The notes: generated by a model from the letters alone, not told the origin. A stretch of DNA of 64,000 nucleotides from Haemaphysalis longicornis (GCA_013339765.2 CM023448.1:286246817-286310816), one strand, 5' to 3'. Counted from the stretch's first letter, positions 32,722 to 46,377 are shown. Numbers and translations are program-made.

Positions 32722-35700
32722 GGGGGGTGGTACGCCGTCGTTCTTCGGTGATCCGTGTTGCTGTAGCGTAAGATTCCTTGCATCAGCTCCGCGGTAAAGG
32801 CCGTTCCGCGGTCCGTGATTAGGACTTCAGGGGCTCCATGTCGCAGCACAACCTGGTTTATAAAGAACTTGGCGACTTCTTGTGCTGTCCCCCTCGGAAG
32901 AGCGGCGGTCTCTGCGTAGCGCGTCATGTAGTCTGTCGCTACGACAATCCACTTGTTCTCTGATCGTGACGTAGGGAACGGGCCTAGAAGGTCCATTCCA
33001 ATCTGTTGAAAGGGCCTCGACGGGACGGCGATCGGTTGCAGAAGTCCGGCGGGTCTTGTCGGCGGCGTTTTTCGTCGCTGGCAGTCACGGCAACTCCGAA
33101 CGTAGTGGGTGACGTCAGATGTAAGGCGGGGCCAGAAGTACTTCGCCTTAATTTTTGCAATAGTGCGAGCTGTGCCGAGATGTCCGGAAGACGGGTCGTC
33201 GTGGGACGCTTCCAAAATTTCGTCACGAAGGTCTGCGGGGATGACAAGTAGATAATTCGTTCTCGTTCCGGGGCTGAAATTCTTCTTCACGAGGACGGAG
33301 TTTTTGAGGCTGAATGCTGGTAAGTTCCGCTTGAACGCTCTAGGCACGGCGACGTTTCGTCCTTCGAGGTAGTCGATCATTACGCGCAAGTCGGGGTCGG
33401 CACGCTGCTGGGCGGCAAGGTCGCTCTCCGTAACAACTCCGAAGAACGCGCTGTCTTCATCGGAGTCTTGTGGTGGTGGATCGACAGGGGCGCGGGACAA
33501 GCAGTCGGCGTCGGAGTGTTTCCTGCCGGATTTGTAGACGATTGTAACGTCGAACTCTTGCAGGCGCAAACTCCACCGCCCAAGACGGCCAGAGGGGTCC
33601 TTCAAATTGGCGAGCCAACACAGCGCATGGTGGTCTGTCACAACCTTGAATGGTCTACCATACACGTATGGGCGAAATTTTGAAATGGCCCATATGATTG
33701 CCAGGCACTCTTTTTCGGAGGCAGAGTAGTTTTTCTCCTCCTTCGACAGACCACGGCTTGCATAGGCGATTACCTTTTCGCACCCGCTTTGCTTTTGGAC
33801 GAGGACGGCCCCCAAACCTATATCGCTGGCGTCCGTGTGCATTTCTGTTTCGGCGTTTTCGTCGAAATGAGCGAGCACGGGCGGGTTTTGCAGGCGTTGT
33901 TTCAGCTCGCAGAATGCTTTTTCTTGTGCGTTTTCCCAGGCGAAAGGGGTGCTATCTTTTGTCAGGCGCGTGAGTGGCTCTGCGATGCGTGCGAAGCTTG
34001 CGACGAAGCGCCGGTAGTATGCGCACAGTCCGAGAAATCTTCGCACGCTCTTTTTGTCTTTCGGTCTTGGGAAGTTCGCTATGGCTGATGTTTTCGCCGG
34101 GTCAGGCAGGACTCCCGCGGCGTTGACGACGTGTCCCAAAAACTTGAGTTCCTCGTAAGCGAAGCGGCACTTTTCGGGCTTCAGCGTTAACCCCGACGTA
34201 CGGATGGCCTCGAGTACAGATTCCAACCTTGCAAGGTGTTCGTCGAAAGTCCGGGCGAATACCACAACGTCGTCGAGGTATACGAGGCAGGTGTGCCACT
34301 TCAGGCCAGCTAGCACAGTGTCCATGACTCTTTGAAACGTTGCTGGCGCCGTGCACAGCCCAAACGGCATCACCTTGAACTCGTATAGGCCGTCCGGGGT
34401 TATAAATGCGGTCTTCTCTCGGTCTCTCTCGTCCACCTCAATTTGCCAGTAGCCGGTCTTCAGATCCATCGATGAGAAGTACTTCGCATGGCAGAGGTGG
34501 TCGAGGGCGTCGTCGATTCGTGGCAGGGGGTATACGTCCTTTTTGGTGACTTTGTTCAGTCGCCGGTAGTCAACGCAAAACCTTAATGTGCCGTCTTTTT
34601 TCTTCACCAGTACAACCGGCGCAGCCCAGGGGCTTTTCGATGGCTGTATAATGTCGTCGCTGAGCATGTCGTCGACTTGAGTCCGGATGGCTTCCCGCTC
34701 GTGGGAAGAGACGCGGTACGGTGACTGTCGGGTAGGTCGGGCTCCATCTTCGGTTATTATTCGGTGCTTCGCTAGAGGTGTCTGACGTAGTTTTGAGTTC
34801 GACGAAAAACACTCCCTGTAGCGACGCAGCAAAGCCAATAATTTGTTTCGTTCTGCTTGCGGTAACGTCGGATTCACGTCGAAGGGATTCGGAAGCTTGA
34901 AGGTATCTTCGGGTGCGCGTTCAAATTCGGCAACCGCGATCACGTCACTTGCTTGTTGCGTTTCTTCGAGGAACGCAATTGAAGCGCCCTTGTTTAAATG
35001 CTGGTACTCCTCAGTGAAATTGGTGACCAAAACGTGGGATTTGCGCTGCTTAAACCGCGCAATGCCTCTTGCGACAGACACACCGCGGTCGAGAAGCAAC
35101 CTTTGGTCACTCTCCACGATAGCGTCAACGTCAGGAGCAGCACCTTCACAGTAGACGGTGATCATCAAACTTGCGCGGGGTGGCAGGGTGACATGATCAT
35201 CGGCGATCCTTACAGCTGCACGGTGTTCGGGGTTCGGTTCCGGCGTCATGGAGTGATCGGAGGAAAAAGTTATCGACTTGGTCTGCAGATCAATTATTGC
35301 GCCGTTGTCCGTCAAAAAGTCCATTCCGAGAATTACGTCGCGGGAGCAGTTAGGCAAGATGACGAACGCGGCAGGGTACGTCGTGCCGTCTATGGTGACG
35401 CGGGATGTGCACGTTCCACTTGGCGTCACGAGGTGTCCTCCCGCTGTGCGTATGTGCGGACCGTCCCATCTGGTCATAACTTTCTTCAGCTTAGACGCAA
35501 ATGGTCCGCTCATTACTGAGTAGTCGGCTCCCGTGTCTACGAGGGCGACTACGTCAAAGCCGTCGATGGACACCTTGACGTCGGATGCCGCCTTCCTCGA
35601 GTTCCGGGTTCGTCGGGGCGTCGCATCTCGGCTTGTGTGTGTTGACGGTCGGGCACTGTGCGTCGTCGTTGTCGTCGTCTTCTCAGCGGACGTCTCGGTC

Positions 35701-35882
35701 AGGTCGGGTACGCGTCGCGCCGTGTAGCTGTCGTCGTGTTCGGGAGTCTCGTCAGGGTTAGGTCGGGTCGTCGGGATGTTGGCATGTCGTGAATCACTGT
35801 CTTCCGTGAGTCGTTGCGTCGTTGGAGGGTTTTCATTTTTCCGCGATCGTGCAACTTTACCTCCAGAAGTTGCTGCTTTTAG
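32652..35882 (-). pseudogene. pol: pol: protease, reverse transcriptase, RNase H, integrase N-part
   Basis: The frame is open from the frameshift site at 35882 to 32652. It has no ATG in its first 100 codons, so it depends on -1 frameshifting from gag. Numbering from the GTG at 35573: aspartic protease DTGA at 13-16; reverse transcriptase with PFGLCTAPATFQ (about 403-414) and YLDD at 432-435; RNase H with HTDAS (579-583) and TDHHA; integrase zinc finger H791, H798, C828, C831, then catalytic D861 and D921. One extra base in the G-run at 32722-32727 (C-run on the coding strand) shifts the frame right after the TTAYHP segment, before the catalytic glutamate, and the protein ends about 25 residues later. 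Otherwise there are no stops. The protein copies RNA to DNA and integrates it; this copy lacks a functional integrase unless the extra base is a sequencing slip. Confidence 0.95.
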
Positions 35883-35888
35883 TTTCCC
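35823..35888 (-). promoter_or_regulatory. -1 ribosomal frameshift signal between gag and pol
   Basis: On the minus strand the heptamer G GGA AAC (35888-35882) fits X XXY YYZ in the gag frame and is followed at once by the gag TAA stop. After an 8-nt spacer comes stem 1, GCAACTT (35873-35867) with AAGTTGC (35857-35851). The loop word TGGAGG (35865-35860) is complementary to CCTCCA (35828-35823), giving an H-type pseudoknot with a 22-nt A-rich second loop. The pol frame is exactly -1 to gag and is open from this point. Confidence 0.85.
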
Positions 35889-37189
35889 CCGCGTGGGCTG
35901 GGGGACCTTCCACGTGCGAAATCAGCACTGCTACGGCGGTTGGGCGACTGGTATGGGTAGGGCGACGGCGATCGGTTGAAGCGGGCTGGGCCTCGGTTAG
36001 TGTTGGACAGGTATTCGTCGATCTCAGTAGGGCGCTGGCCGGGTCGGGGGCGTGGGGCGTCGACGGAGAAACCACGCAGTCCGAGTCTCCTGTACGGGCA
36101 GCGACGGTAGGTGTGATCGGCCTCTCCGCAGTGGTAGCACAGCGGACGATTATCGGCGGTTCGCCATACGTCCGTCTTCCTCGGCGCCTGGTTTTGGCGT
36201 GCAGGGGGTCGGGCGGGCGACAGTGGACGGCGGTACGGCGGGACTTCTTGAAGACGGGTTGGAGCAGGGCGGGGTCGTCGAACAGCCGCGGAGTAGGTCA
36301 TAGCTTGAGGCTCACGTGGTACTTCGGGAGGCGTAGAAGTCCCCAAAGCGAGTTGAATTTCTTCCCGAATCACGTCGCTCATAGAGGTGACTTGGGGTTG
36401 CGGCGTTGTTGGGAAGAGTTTCCGCAGTTCTTCCCTGACGATAGCGCGGATTGTATCACGTAGTGTGTCAGAGCTAAGAGCCCCGGCATCGATCGTGTCC
36501 GCAACTAGCGCATTGATGGGACGGTCGTACTGCCTCGTGCGCATTTCCAACGTCTTCTCCATGGCGGCCGCCTCGGATGCGAATTCGGCCACCGATTTGG
36601 GGGGGTTGCGGACAAGGCAAGCAAAAAGTTCTTGCTTTACTCCTCGCATCAGAAACCTCAGTTTCTTTTCTTCCGTCATATCCGGGTCCGCGCGACGAAA
36701 TAGTCGCTTCATTTCCTCAACGAAGATTACGACTCCTTCGTTCGGGTGTTGCGTTCGAGTTTCCAGTAAAAGCGCAGCTCGTTCTTTTCTCACCACGGTC
36801 GTGAAGGTCCTAAGGAACTCGCTTTTGAATTGCGTCCAGTCGGTCAAGGCGCTCTCGTGGTTCTCGAACCAAGTTCGAGCTGCATCCTCCAAGTAAAAGA
36901 AAACATGCCGGAAGGTTTCTTCATCGTCCCACCTGTTGAAGGTCCGCACGCGCTCCAGCTTCTCCAACCATTCCTCGGGGTCTTCAGCGGGGGCTCCCCG
37001 GAACGATGGCGGTTCCCGGGGCTGCTGCAGGACGATTGGCGACGTTGTTTCTTGCACCATGGTGTTGGTTGCAGCGTTTCTTCTCTTGGGCCCTTCTGGC
37101 ATAAGACCGAACTCGGGTAGCAATCCTTGCAGTCGGCGGCTTTCTCTGGTTGGACTGGCTTGGCGGCTTCCAGATGTCGTAGGTAGCAT
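35879..37189 (-). CDS. gag: gag polyprotein (Ty3/gypsy)
   Basis: 436 codons from the ATG at 37189 to TAA at 35879. Residues about 68-135 (DPEEWLEKLERV through WTQFKSEFLRTF) match the capsid-like retrotransposon gag domain. A single CCHC zinc knuckle, CYHCGEADHTYRRC, lies at 351-364, preceded by a Pro/Arg-rich region and followed by a basic Arg/Ser-rich tail. It builds the virus-like particle and binds element RNA. The frame also stays open upstream into the LTR to 37336, but the 37189 ATG is the first one after the primer-binding site, so I prefer it. Intact, no stops. It is the upstream partner of the frameshift that makes Gag-Pol. Confidence 0.93.
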   Translation of the reverse strand: MLPTTSGSRQASPTRESRRLQGLLPEFGLMPEGPKRRNAATNTMVQETTSPIVLQQPREPPSFRGAPAEDPEEWLEKLERVRTFNRWDDEETFRHVFFYLEDAARTWFENHESALTDWTQFKSEFLRTFTTVVRKERAALLLETRTQHPNEGVVIFVEEMKRLFRRADPDMTEEKKLRFLMRGVKQELFACLVRNPPKSVAEFASEAAAMEKTLEMRTRQYDRPINALVADTIDAGALSSDTLRDTIRAIVREELRKLFPTTPQPQVTSMSDVIREEIQLALGTSTPPEVPREPQAMTYSAAVRRPRPAPTRLQEVPPYRRPLSPARPPARQNQAPRKTDVWRTADNRPLCYHCGEADHTYRRCPYRRLGLRGFSVDAPRPRPGQRPTEIDEYLSNTNRGPARFNRSPSPYPYQSPNRRSSADFARGRSPSPRGGN

Positions 37190-37201
37190 AAAGGGTGAGT
37201 A

Positions 37202-37217
37202 CCCAGCACCTCCACCA
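37202..37217 (-). other. primer-binding site
   Basis: TGGTGGAGGTGCTGGG starts two bases after the 5' LTR and begins with TGG, complementary to a tRNA CCA end. I cannot tell which tRNA. Confidence 0.7.
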
Positions 37218-37219
37218 GA

Positions 37220-37642
37220 TGTCACGAAGACAAGGACGACGCAGTTGTCTTGAAGGAGAAACAAGTTTATTGGAGCGAACTTGTGCTCCCCTAACAACTC
37301 AAAAGAATACAGAGGCGGCGAAGCAGCGGTCAACAAAGTGACTTGCGTCGGCGAGCGTCGCAGAATCGAATGCCGCGGCGTCTGCTGTGCAGGCTTTTAT
37401 CTTTCGGCGCGAGAGTTTCTGGAACCGTCGATTCACATCCAGAACATTGTAGATCACAGAAGATTATTCTGGGCTAGCGGCGTTAGGGCGAAACACTCTG
37501 CTTATCTGAATGAGATAGCCCGTGCGGCATAAAAATAAAGAATGGAACACGCGCTTCGCATGGGACACAGATAACAGAGCCGGGCGCGTCCGGGCATTAA
37601 AAACAAACAATAAATAAACAAACCCGTACATGGTTCGCGGCA
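37220..37642 (-). repeat. 5' LTR of the gypsy element
   Basis: 423 bp, identical to the 3' LTR except for five single-base differences. The TATA-like box lies at 37394-37402 and AATAAA at 37266-37271, both on the minus strand. Confidence 0.97.
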
Positions 37643-37646
37643 ATAT

Positions 37647-40600
37647 ATTTAAAGGTTTCTGCTTTATTTATTTCAGGGGCGATTTGTTCTATATTTTTGG
37701 CACCTATAAACGGTAGCTAACGTTCCCCGTATACGTTGTTAGCGAGGAGCATGCCGAAGTCACCAGATATTATGTACGTTTCTATTGGACCTAAAATTAT
37801 AAGGCAAGGATTCCGGTTGTTGGGTCTTACGATATTATTTACTCAGCTCGCCGTCTTTACTTGGAACGAATCGAGGGTAATTCGAATGGTAATAAGGGTA
37901 ATTCGCGTATTTTGAAATAGCGGTTGTATAGAACGATCACGTTTAAAGTATGGTATTGGTTTTGGGTATCGTTTTTTTGTAATTTTCGAATTGGTTGTAG
38001 TTAATGCTTGTAGGTTTAACCGCAAAATTGTACTTAGTATGCTAAATTACCGTGATTGTATGCAAAGTATAGCGCACGTAAAATGTTCCCCTCGAAGAGG
38101 CATCTAGCATCCGGACAGCAGTATTGCAAAGAAGTTGTTGTAAAGATTAACGCCAATTTGTAAGAGGGCTTATGGAGAAGGAAGTAGTTGTTGATATTTA
38201 TTTCGATAAAGTGAGGTTTCCAGACCATAATTTGTCTTAACAGAATCAAATGTGGGTTCGTGTGCGTGTGCATTCGATGACATGCTTCGGTGTCGATAGT
38301 TTCGTGTATTCGCGGGTTTAGGGCACGTACCATGGAACAAAAATATACGACATTTTCCCGCTAAGACAGCTTTGTACAGGCACCAAGCTCACGCTTTTCT
38401 GATTAATATTCAGTTCATAGGGAGGTCGTTTCCTGCGGTTCCCATTTCAAGAATACCTGGGCTTTTAATGAAGATTACATGGTCCCAGCAAATGGCTGTA
38501 ATTTGCGTTTTAGTACTGGAATCTTGAAAGAAATTACCCCACACCACGCTTGCCCACTATACCTGCTAAACCACCGAGCTTAACGCCTTTGTCATAAAAA
38601 AAATAGTTTACAGTGAAGTTGTAAATTTTTTTAGTTTTTTAGAGCGCTTCAAACGTGTAAATAAGTGGGCTCAGGTGCATGCACTTGGGTACGCCCCCAG
38701 CCCCTCCCCGAAGCATTCCAGTTCTAAAGGGGAGGGGGGGAACGGGGTCACTAACTCTCATATCATCAAATATAGAGTACAGCTGATTATTTTTCTGTCG
38801 CTATCTACGCACTAAGCCTGCTCTCACCAGGACGATCAGCCGTTTTGCGATACCCCTGAAGAAAAAAAAAAGCACTATGGGAAGGTCACATAAAGTATGC
38901 TCGCGGCTTCTCGAATATGTTTTTTTTTAATTTTCAAATGACTCCTTGTTTATGCTCGTTTTTTTTTCTTATTTTGCTGTAGTTTTTTTAATTACTTGTT
39001 TTTTGTTCTCCGTTTCGCAATGGAATCCTGCGCACGCCACTGGCCCTGTAGAACGGCCGGAAATAGCTTTCTAATGCATGCATAGTGAAAAAAAATGATT
39101 CAACGCTGGCCACTGATGATGTACTATTTTAATCGCGCTTGGTTTCGTGCCAGTCATTACTATAGGTAATTACCAAATCGCAGCTTTAGGACGAAAGTCG
39201 TTACGCGTCCGCTTCTCTAGGCGTTCTGGCGTCTGCACGAGGATCAGGAAGAGGGCTGCAAGTCTACCTATAATGCCGATTTCCGTGTCCCTAGTTCAAC
39301 GTCTGCACGACAGTCGGCGACCCTTGTCCACTCCGCATAGAGTTCTTGTACATATACGTTCGCGTGAAGTTTCTGCAACTCTACTCAGCAAGGGTCCGGC
39401 TTGCTTTTTTGCTGCTGGTTTAACCAGCCTACAAGACAGCGCACAAAGCATCGTCCGCCGCGGTCACCACAAAACAGACAGTCTGAAAATTCTCGTGCCA
39501 ATTCTAGACAATGGCTTGTGATAAGCGCAGGATGTACCAGGAGAAAATGGCGCTCGTAAACGTGGGCCCATTATGCAAGGCGAGAGAAACGGGTCTCAAT
39601 GGGGTATTGGAAAGGAGGGCTAAGGCGGGGGACGTGAGCGATCTCTGAATTAGAATCCATGGCTTCGTTTGAAGTACCAGTCTCTCCTTTGCCCTGATCG
39701 GTGTACAGCCAAGAAGAAAAAAGTGCAGTTGGCAGGAATAGGCGGGAGGTGACGGGAAGGGGCTACGAACAACTGATTTCGTGAGAATTGCGCATGCAAA
39801 TTTGCACTGAGCAAGGCAGATCCGAATTCTGGAGCGCAAATTATCCCACAGATAACTTATGTAAATGGGGGCTCAAATAAAGCCAACCTTTTGAATACAA
39901 ATGAACACAATTTTGGGTTCTCAGTGAGGCGGCGCTAATCCTCTTTATTTGCATTCGGTAGATTTATTTCATCCGAGCTTCAGCTTTGTGACTTAAAGTA
40001 AGGCTGCCGCGATATATGATTTATTCCCTGTACAATTAGGGAATACTCCACATGCGCGTTTCACATTGTGCACTCGGGCCCGGTGAATCAGTTCTTATGA
40101 TAGCACCTCCCCCTTGTGTTCATGTGATTCACGCGAAGTCTTAAGCACATCAAGTTCGTCTTAGTGTATAGCTTTCGCAAAAAAGCCAGCAGTCCACGCA
40201 GCGGGGTTTCCTCCTGCCGTGCTGGGCCGACCGAAGCAGTAGGCTGATCATTTTGTGCGTTTATAGACGCCATCGTCAATTGCGTCGACCTCCTCGACTG
40301 CTCCCATGACATGAACCTCAGAAAGTGACACGTGATGTGAATATTAAAGGCGCGGGAAGTGGCGCGTCAATTTATACTCCGTCTTTCGACTAAACGGCAG
40401 CAGGAACGCACAAAGGAAAAAGAAGAAGAAAAAAGAAAAAAACGACTCTTTGCGCCAGCGCGAACAAAATTCATCGCATCGCTCGGTTCATTCGGAAACT
40501 TTACGGTCCTTGGAAGAGGAATGCGACCCTGCCGTGCTGCCTCTATTTTCTCTTTTTTTTTTCCTTGCCTTTTTCCGCAGAATTGAGAAAGACTTCTAGA

Positions 40601-41911
40601 AAACTTCAAGCCGTATGCGCATAATATATCCTACTGCCGCATCTCGTCCGGGAGAAACGGAATAAAAAGCGAGACACGCGACGTGTAGGGCCCGCCTGAC
40701 ATAAAGTGCATGCCGTCAGGGCTCGGCGCGCGCTCGACACGGAGATTCGGTCTGCGCCGTTTTTGGATCCGTTTACTCATTTTAAAGAGGCTAGCTCGTT
40801 ACTGACAGTTCAACAGTTTTTTCAAGATCTGAAACTGGCATAACGTCATCTCTTTTTTTTTTTTTTTTTTTTTCTCGACGAGTATAATCGGGGTGATCAG
40901 CAGTGCCATAGGGAATAAATGCGAGAATGCCAGCGGGCCGCTTCGGTCTTTCCGGGCTTCTGCGCTCCTTCGATGTAAGAAGCCCGCATGATGCGCTGCG
41001 TTATTCATCCCTCGTAGTCTTCACCAAAACCTCTCTCTCTCCCCTTCCTCCCCCCATTTTTTTTTAATCTTTAGTTCCAGCGTTGACTCATGCTCAACGT
41101 GCGAGGCTTCTTCCAGTTCAGAGGCTTCGTCAACTTCTGCGTGAAGCGTGCACTGCCGAGAACTTTTAGAAGTGTTTTGAAGCTCGTGGTTTTGCCACTT
41201 TAATATAACAAACGCCTCTGCCTGCGCGGGCCCAGAAATTGAACGCTTACACAAATATAATGGTGATTATAGGAATATCAATGAGGATGCTGGGACGTAT
41301 GCACTGATCTCCCCCCCCCCCCAAAAAAAAAAAAATTGCGCGCAGGGACAATAGCATAATGTATATTATAATAGGGGCCTGGAAATAATAATAATAAAAA
41401 AAACTTGTGAAGCCCACACGGCGTCGCTCCTCTGAGGGAGCGTTTAGTTCGAACAATCTGCAACACGAGGCAGCCGAAAAACAGGCACTTTCTGCACTTT
41501 TTTTTTCAGTCGATCGTTTCGGTAATTTTGTCGAGAGTAACTCAGGTTAAACCCAAATAAAGGGTATCGTGCTAATGCTGGATCGAGGCTGAGATGCGCG
41601 CGAGTACGTTTGCTCTGATTATCACGGCGTGGAACGCTAAATCTTCGCGTCGATCGTCTGATGGGCTTGGCGGGGTTGCCGGGGTGGGCTAACGGACAAG
41701 ACGTGTACTTCTAGGGTCACAAACAGGCCTGTTGCCAGGACGGGGGAGAGGAGGAGGAGAATAGGTGCGTAGGCTCCCCCCCCCTCCCCCCCCCCCCTTT
41801 CCGTCTTTTCGAAATATAAAGGAGGACGGAGAGAGAGTGTGTGTTCTTTAGCACCGTTCCCGCCGCCCGCTGCATCAAGGAACACGTTAACGGGGGCCCT
41901 TCACGTGCAAG
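37647..41911. other. unassigned intergenic DNA
   Basis: About 4.3 kb with no supported gene. Homopolymer runs at 40854-40873 (T), 41310-41333 (C then A) and 41777-41799 (C). Frames such as 39147-39521 (+) and 39504-39839 (-) show no known domain. Confidence 0.45.
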
Positions 41912-42410
41912 ATAAGCATGAGTGAGTGAGTGAGACACTTTATTAAAGACGAGAGGCCATGAGGCCCTGCGGGGAAGTGGGGATGGGAAGGGAAAGGAGA
42001 AAGGGAAAGGTCACAATTCACACAGTGTACACAGTTCTAGTCTTCGGGTCCAATTCACAAAATGCACAATTCACTCAGTTAGTGGCAGTGTCGCAGTTGA
42101 CATTGGACGTGGATGAATATGGCCAGTCCGGGACAGTCTGTAAGATCGCTACACCAATTTGTAGAGGCCGTTTTCAAGGGCATACTGGGTTATTGTTTTT
42201 AAAGTAGCGGGGTTGTCACGGACACGGCTAACGTGCTCCAGTTCAGTCACGGGTGCAGGACCTACAGTTAGCAGCTGATGGCGGTTACGGGCGAATACAG
42301 GACAGAGTAAAATTAAGTGGAAGAGATTTGGTATGGCATCACTATTACAGTGGGGACATCGGTGCAATTGAGAGCCTGCTTGGGCTGACCATTTGCATAC
42401 ACTTTATTCG
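41912..42410 (-). pseudogene. non-LTR retrotransposon 3' end
   Basis: On the minus strand the frame reads VCKWSAQAGSQL then HRCPHCNSDA and FHLILLCPVF, a C-x2-C...H...C zinc segment found near the C-terminus of non-LTR polyproteins, and ends YALENGLYKLV. A stop precedes VCKW, so only the last 90 or so codons are open. The 3' untranslated region ends TTTAATAAAGTG followed by a (TCAC)n tail. It is 5'-truncated and belongs to a different family from the LINE tail at 11241. Confidence 0.75.
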
Positions 42411-43020
42411 CGAATACATGTCTTTCAATTCCCCTGCACATGGCGCTGAATACATTGACAGAAATGTTCACTGCGTAAATTGTCCGGCTCCTGGGTCATT
42501 ACAAAGAAGTAGAGGACTCCGCGTCGGACAAGTGCACTCGACAGACGTTCAACGGCGGGTAAATTTGCCGCCACGACGTTGCTGGCAGATCTCTGTGACC
42601 GTATCTGGAGGGAGATTATATATGCTCCTAACTTGCATTTTTTCTAATGGTACGAGAACTAATTACGTTTGCGAGCAACTGTTCCTCTAATTATTTTTTT
42701 TTCTTTCTCAGAAATATCGCGTTCGTTTTCGTGCTTGTTTTTATGAGTGTCTCCATATTTCCTTGTGGACGTTTTATTTTTTTCGCACTAAGTGAACTAT
42801 ATTGTTTTGTTCGTCATACCATTTCTGTCTTTCTTCGACGAGTCCCTCTGCCAGAGCAGCTTATTCAGCAGCCACTATTTAACGACATCACCTTTAACAT
42901 ATTCGTGACAGTGGGTGTTGCGGTTAGTGAGATATAGCTACCGCGAATGCGAAGCAGGAGACGCACTTGCAGGTCTCGTATAAACATTAGTTCTCGCCGA
43001 GATACGAAGCCTAAAATTAG
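42411..43020. other. unassigned DNA
   Basis: May contain more of the upstream LINE, but I cannot follow its frame. The frame at 42647-42937 (+) is hydrophobic and T-rich and is unrecognised. Confidence 0.4.
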
Positions 43021-43122
<102 letters not shown>

Positions 43123-43206
43123 AAAAACGGGAAACGTGTCAGTCGACTTCTTTCACTATTTTTATACTGGCCCATCGAACCTCATGATCTATATATATAT
43201 ATATAT

Positions 43207-45432
<2,226 letters not shown>

Positions 45433-46110
45433 CAAAAAAATTGGCCACGTATCTGCTCCTTTCGTTGCAAATGTCGACGAAAGACGATATTCGACTGGCG
45501 CCCCTGCCAAGTAAATGCCTCCCTTCTTTTTCCCGCTCACCTCTCATGCTGTTCCTCCCCCGTATCGTTCCTTCCAAGATAACACGATAGAGGTTTGCTC
45601 AAGTCAATTTAAATTTACCGCGTTCCACTGCTCCAAGTCGGCCGCCTCGATGCCAGCGCTGCCGTACGGCAGAGACGCTAGTGAGGCACCCTACTACAAC
45701 GTTTATAGAACCACGTTGCCCTACTCCACGAGCGTTTCAAGCGGAACGTAGAACCTATCTAGTGGAACCTTTCGTTGCTGTTGCCGTTTGATTTTTTAAA
45801 TGCAGCCAGGTAGCGCGGGCAACAGCAGGCGACGGTTTTCTGTCGTTGACATAGTATTTCGTTTGCTATCGCAAAAACCAAGCATCCGTGAATTTTTAGT
45901 AAAAAAAACACTGCAAATATCATTCATGTATTGATTTTCTGCCTTATATTTGCGTAATGTTTTGTTTGTTCAAAAATATTTGGCTGTGGCTAATTCAGCC
46001 ACCCCGCCAAAGTTTCACTTTGGCCGGGTGGCTGAATCAAGTCACAGACAGACAGACAGACCAAAATTTCTGCGTTTAAGTAGCCCAAGAAAGAGTATCG
46101 TCTTTAAAAA
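45433..46110 (+). repeat. unclassified dispersed repeat X, copy 1
   Basis: Aligns by eye with 54203-54785 in the same order: AAAAAAATTGGCCAC and TCTGCT, a GAGGTTTGCTC...CACTGCTCC block, TTTGCTATC...AAAAACCAA, a TTCAGCC/GGCTGAA hairpin and TAGCCCAAGAAAGA. The two copies differ a lot, so both are old. A short (GACA)n tract follows the hairpin here. It has no coding capacity I can recognise. Confidence 0.6.
45994..46036. repeat. 20-bp-arm hairpin inside repeat X
   Basis: TTCAGCCACC-CCGCCAAAGT pairs with ACTTTGGCCGGGTGGCTGAA (19 of 20), loop TTC. Confidence 0.85.
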
Positions 46111-46284
46111 GTCGTCAGCCGTCTTACCTTACGCGTAATGCATGCAGCTTTTTAAATGCAGAGCATTTCTTAGCCTCGCCTCTTCCTGCGTCGGACGGCG
46201 TCCACAGCTCCGCGTCCGCAGCAGGTGCGCGCATGCGTCGTAGTCAGCCCGTTCGCTCGTCACCCCCGGAACGCTCCGTCGCGG

Positions 46285-46377
46285 TCTCGGCCACGGCCGG
46301 GCTGGAGGAGCGGCGGGCGCGCACTTTCATATGAAAGTGCGTGCTCGCCGCTCCTCCAGTCCGGCCGTGTCTCGGCG
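46285..46377. repeat. ~45-bp-arm palindrome inside element C
   Basis: Symmetric about CAT|ATG at 46330/46331. Arms read GGAGGAGCGGCGGGCGCGCA and its near-inverse, with a few transition mismatches. It is absent from elements A and D, so it arose or inserted in this copy. Confidence 0.85.

Larger units (their letters stand above)
31633..37642 (-). mobile_element. Ty3/gypsy LTR retrotransposon, nearly intact, 6,010 bp
   Basis: Full-length element read on the minus strand: 5' LTR 37220-37642, PBS, gag, pol (PR-RT-RNase H-IN), PPT and 3' LTR 31633-32055. It is flanked by ATAT at 31629-31632 and 37643-37646 as a 4-bp target duplication. The LTRs (both 423 bp, TG...CA) differ at 5 positions with no indel, about 1.2%, so the insertion is recent on a genomic scale. 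PR-RT-RH-IN order assigns it to Ty3/gypsy; there is no env frame. One single-base frameshift in integrase disables this copy for self-supplied integration. Confidence 0.97.

Noticed and set aside
34998..35519. Long plus-strand frames inside the gypsy element (also 35822-36463 and 36387-36896)
   Set aside because: Shadows of pol and gag on the opposite strand.
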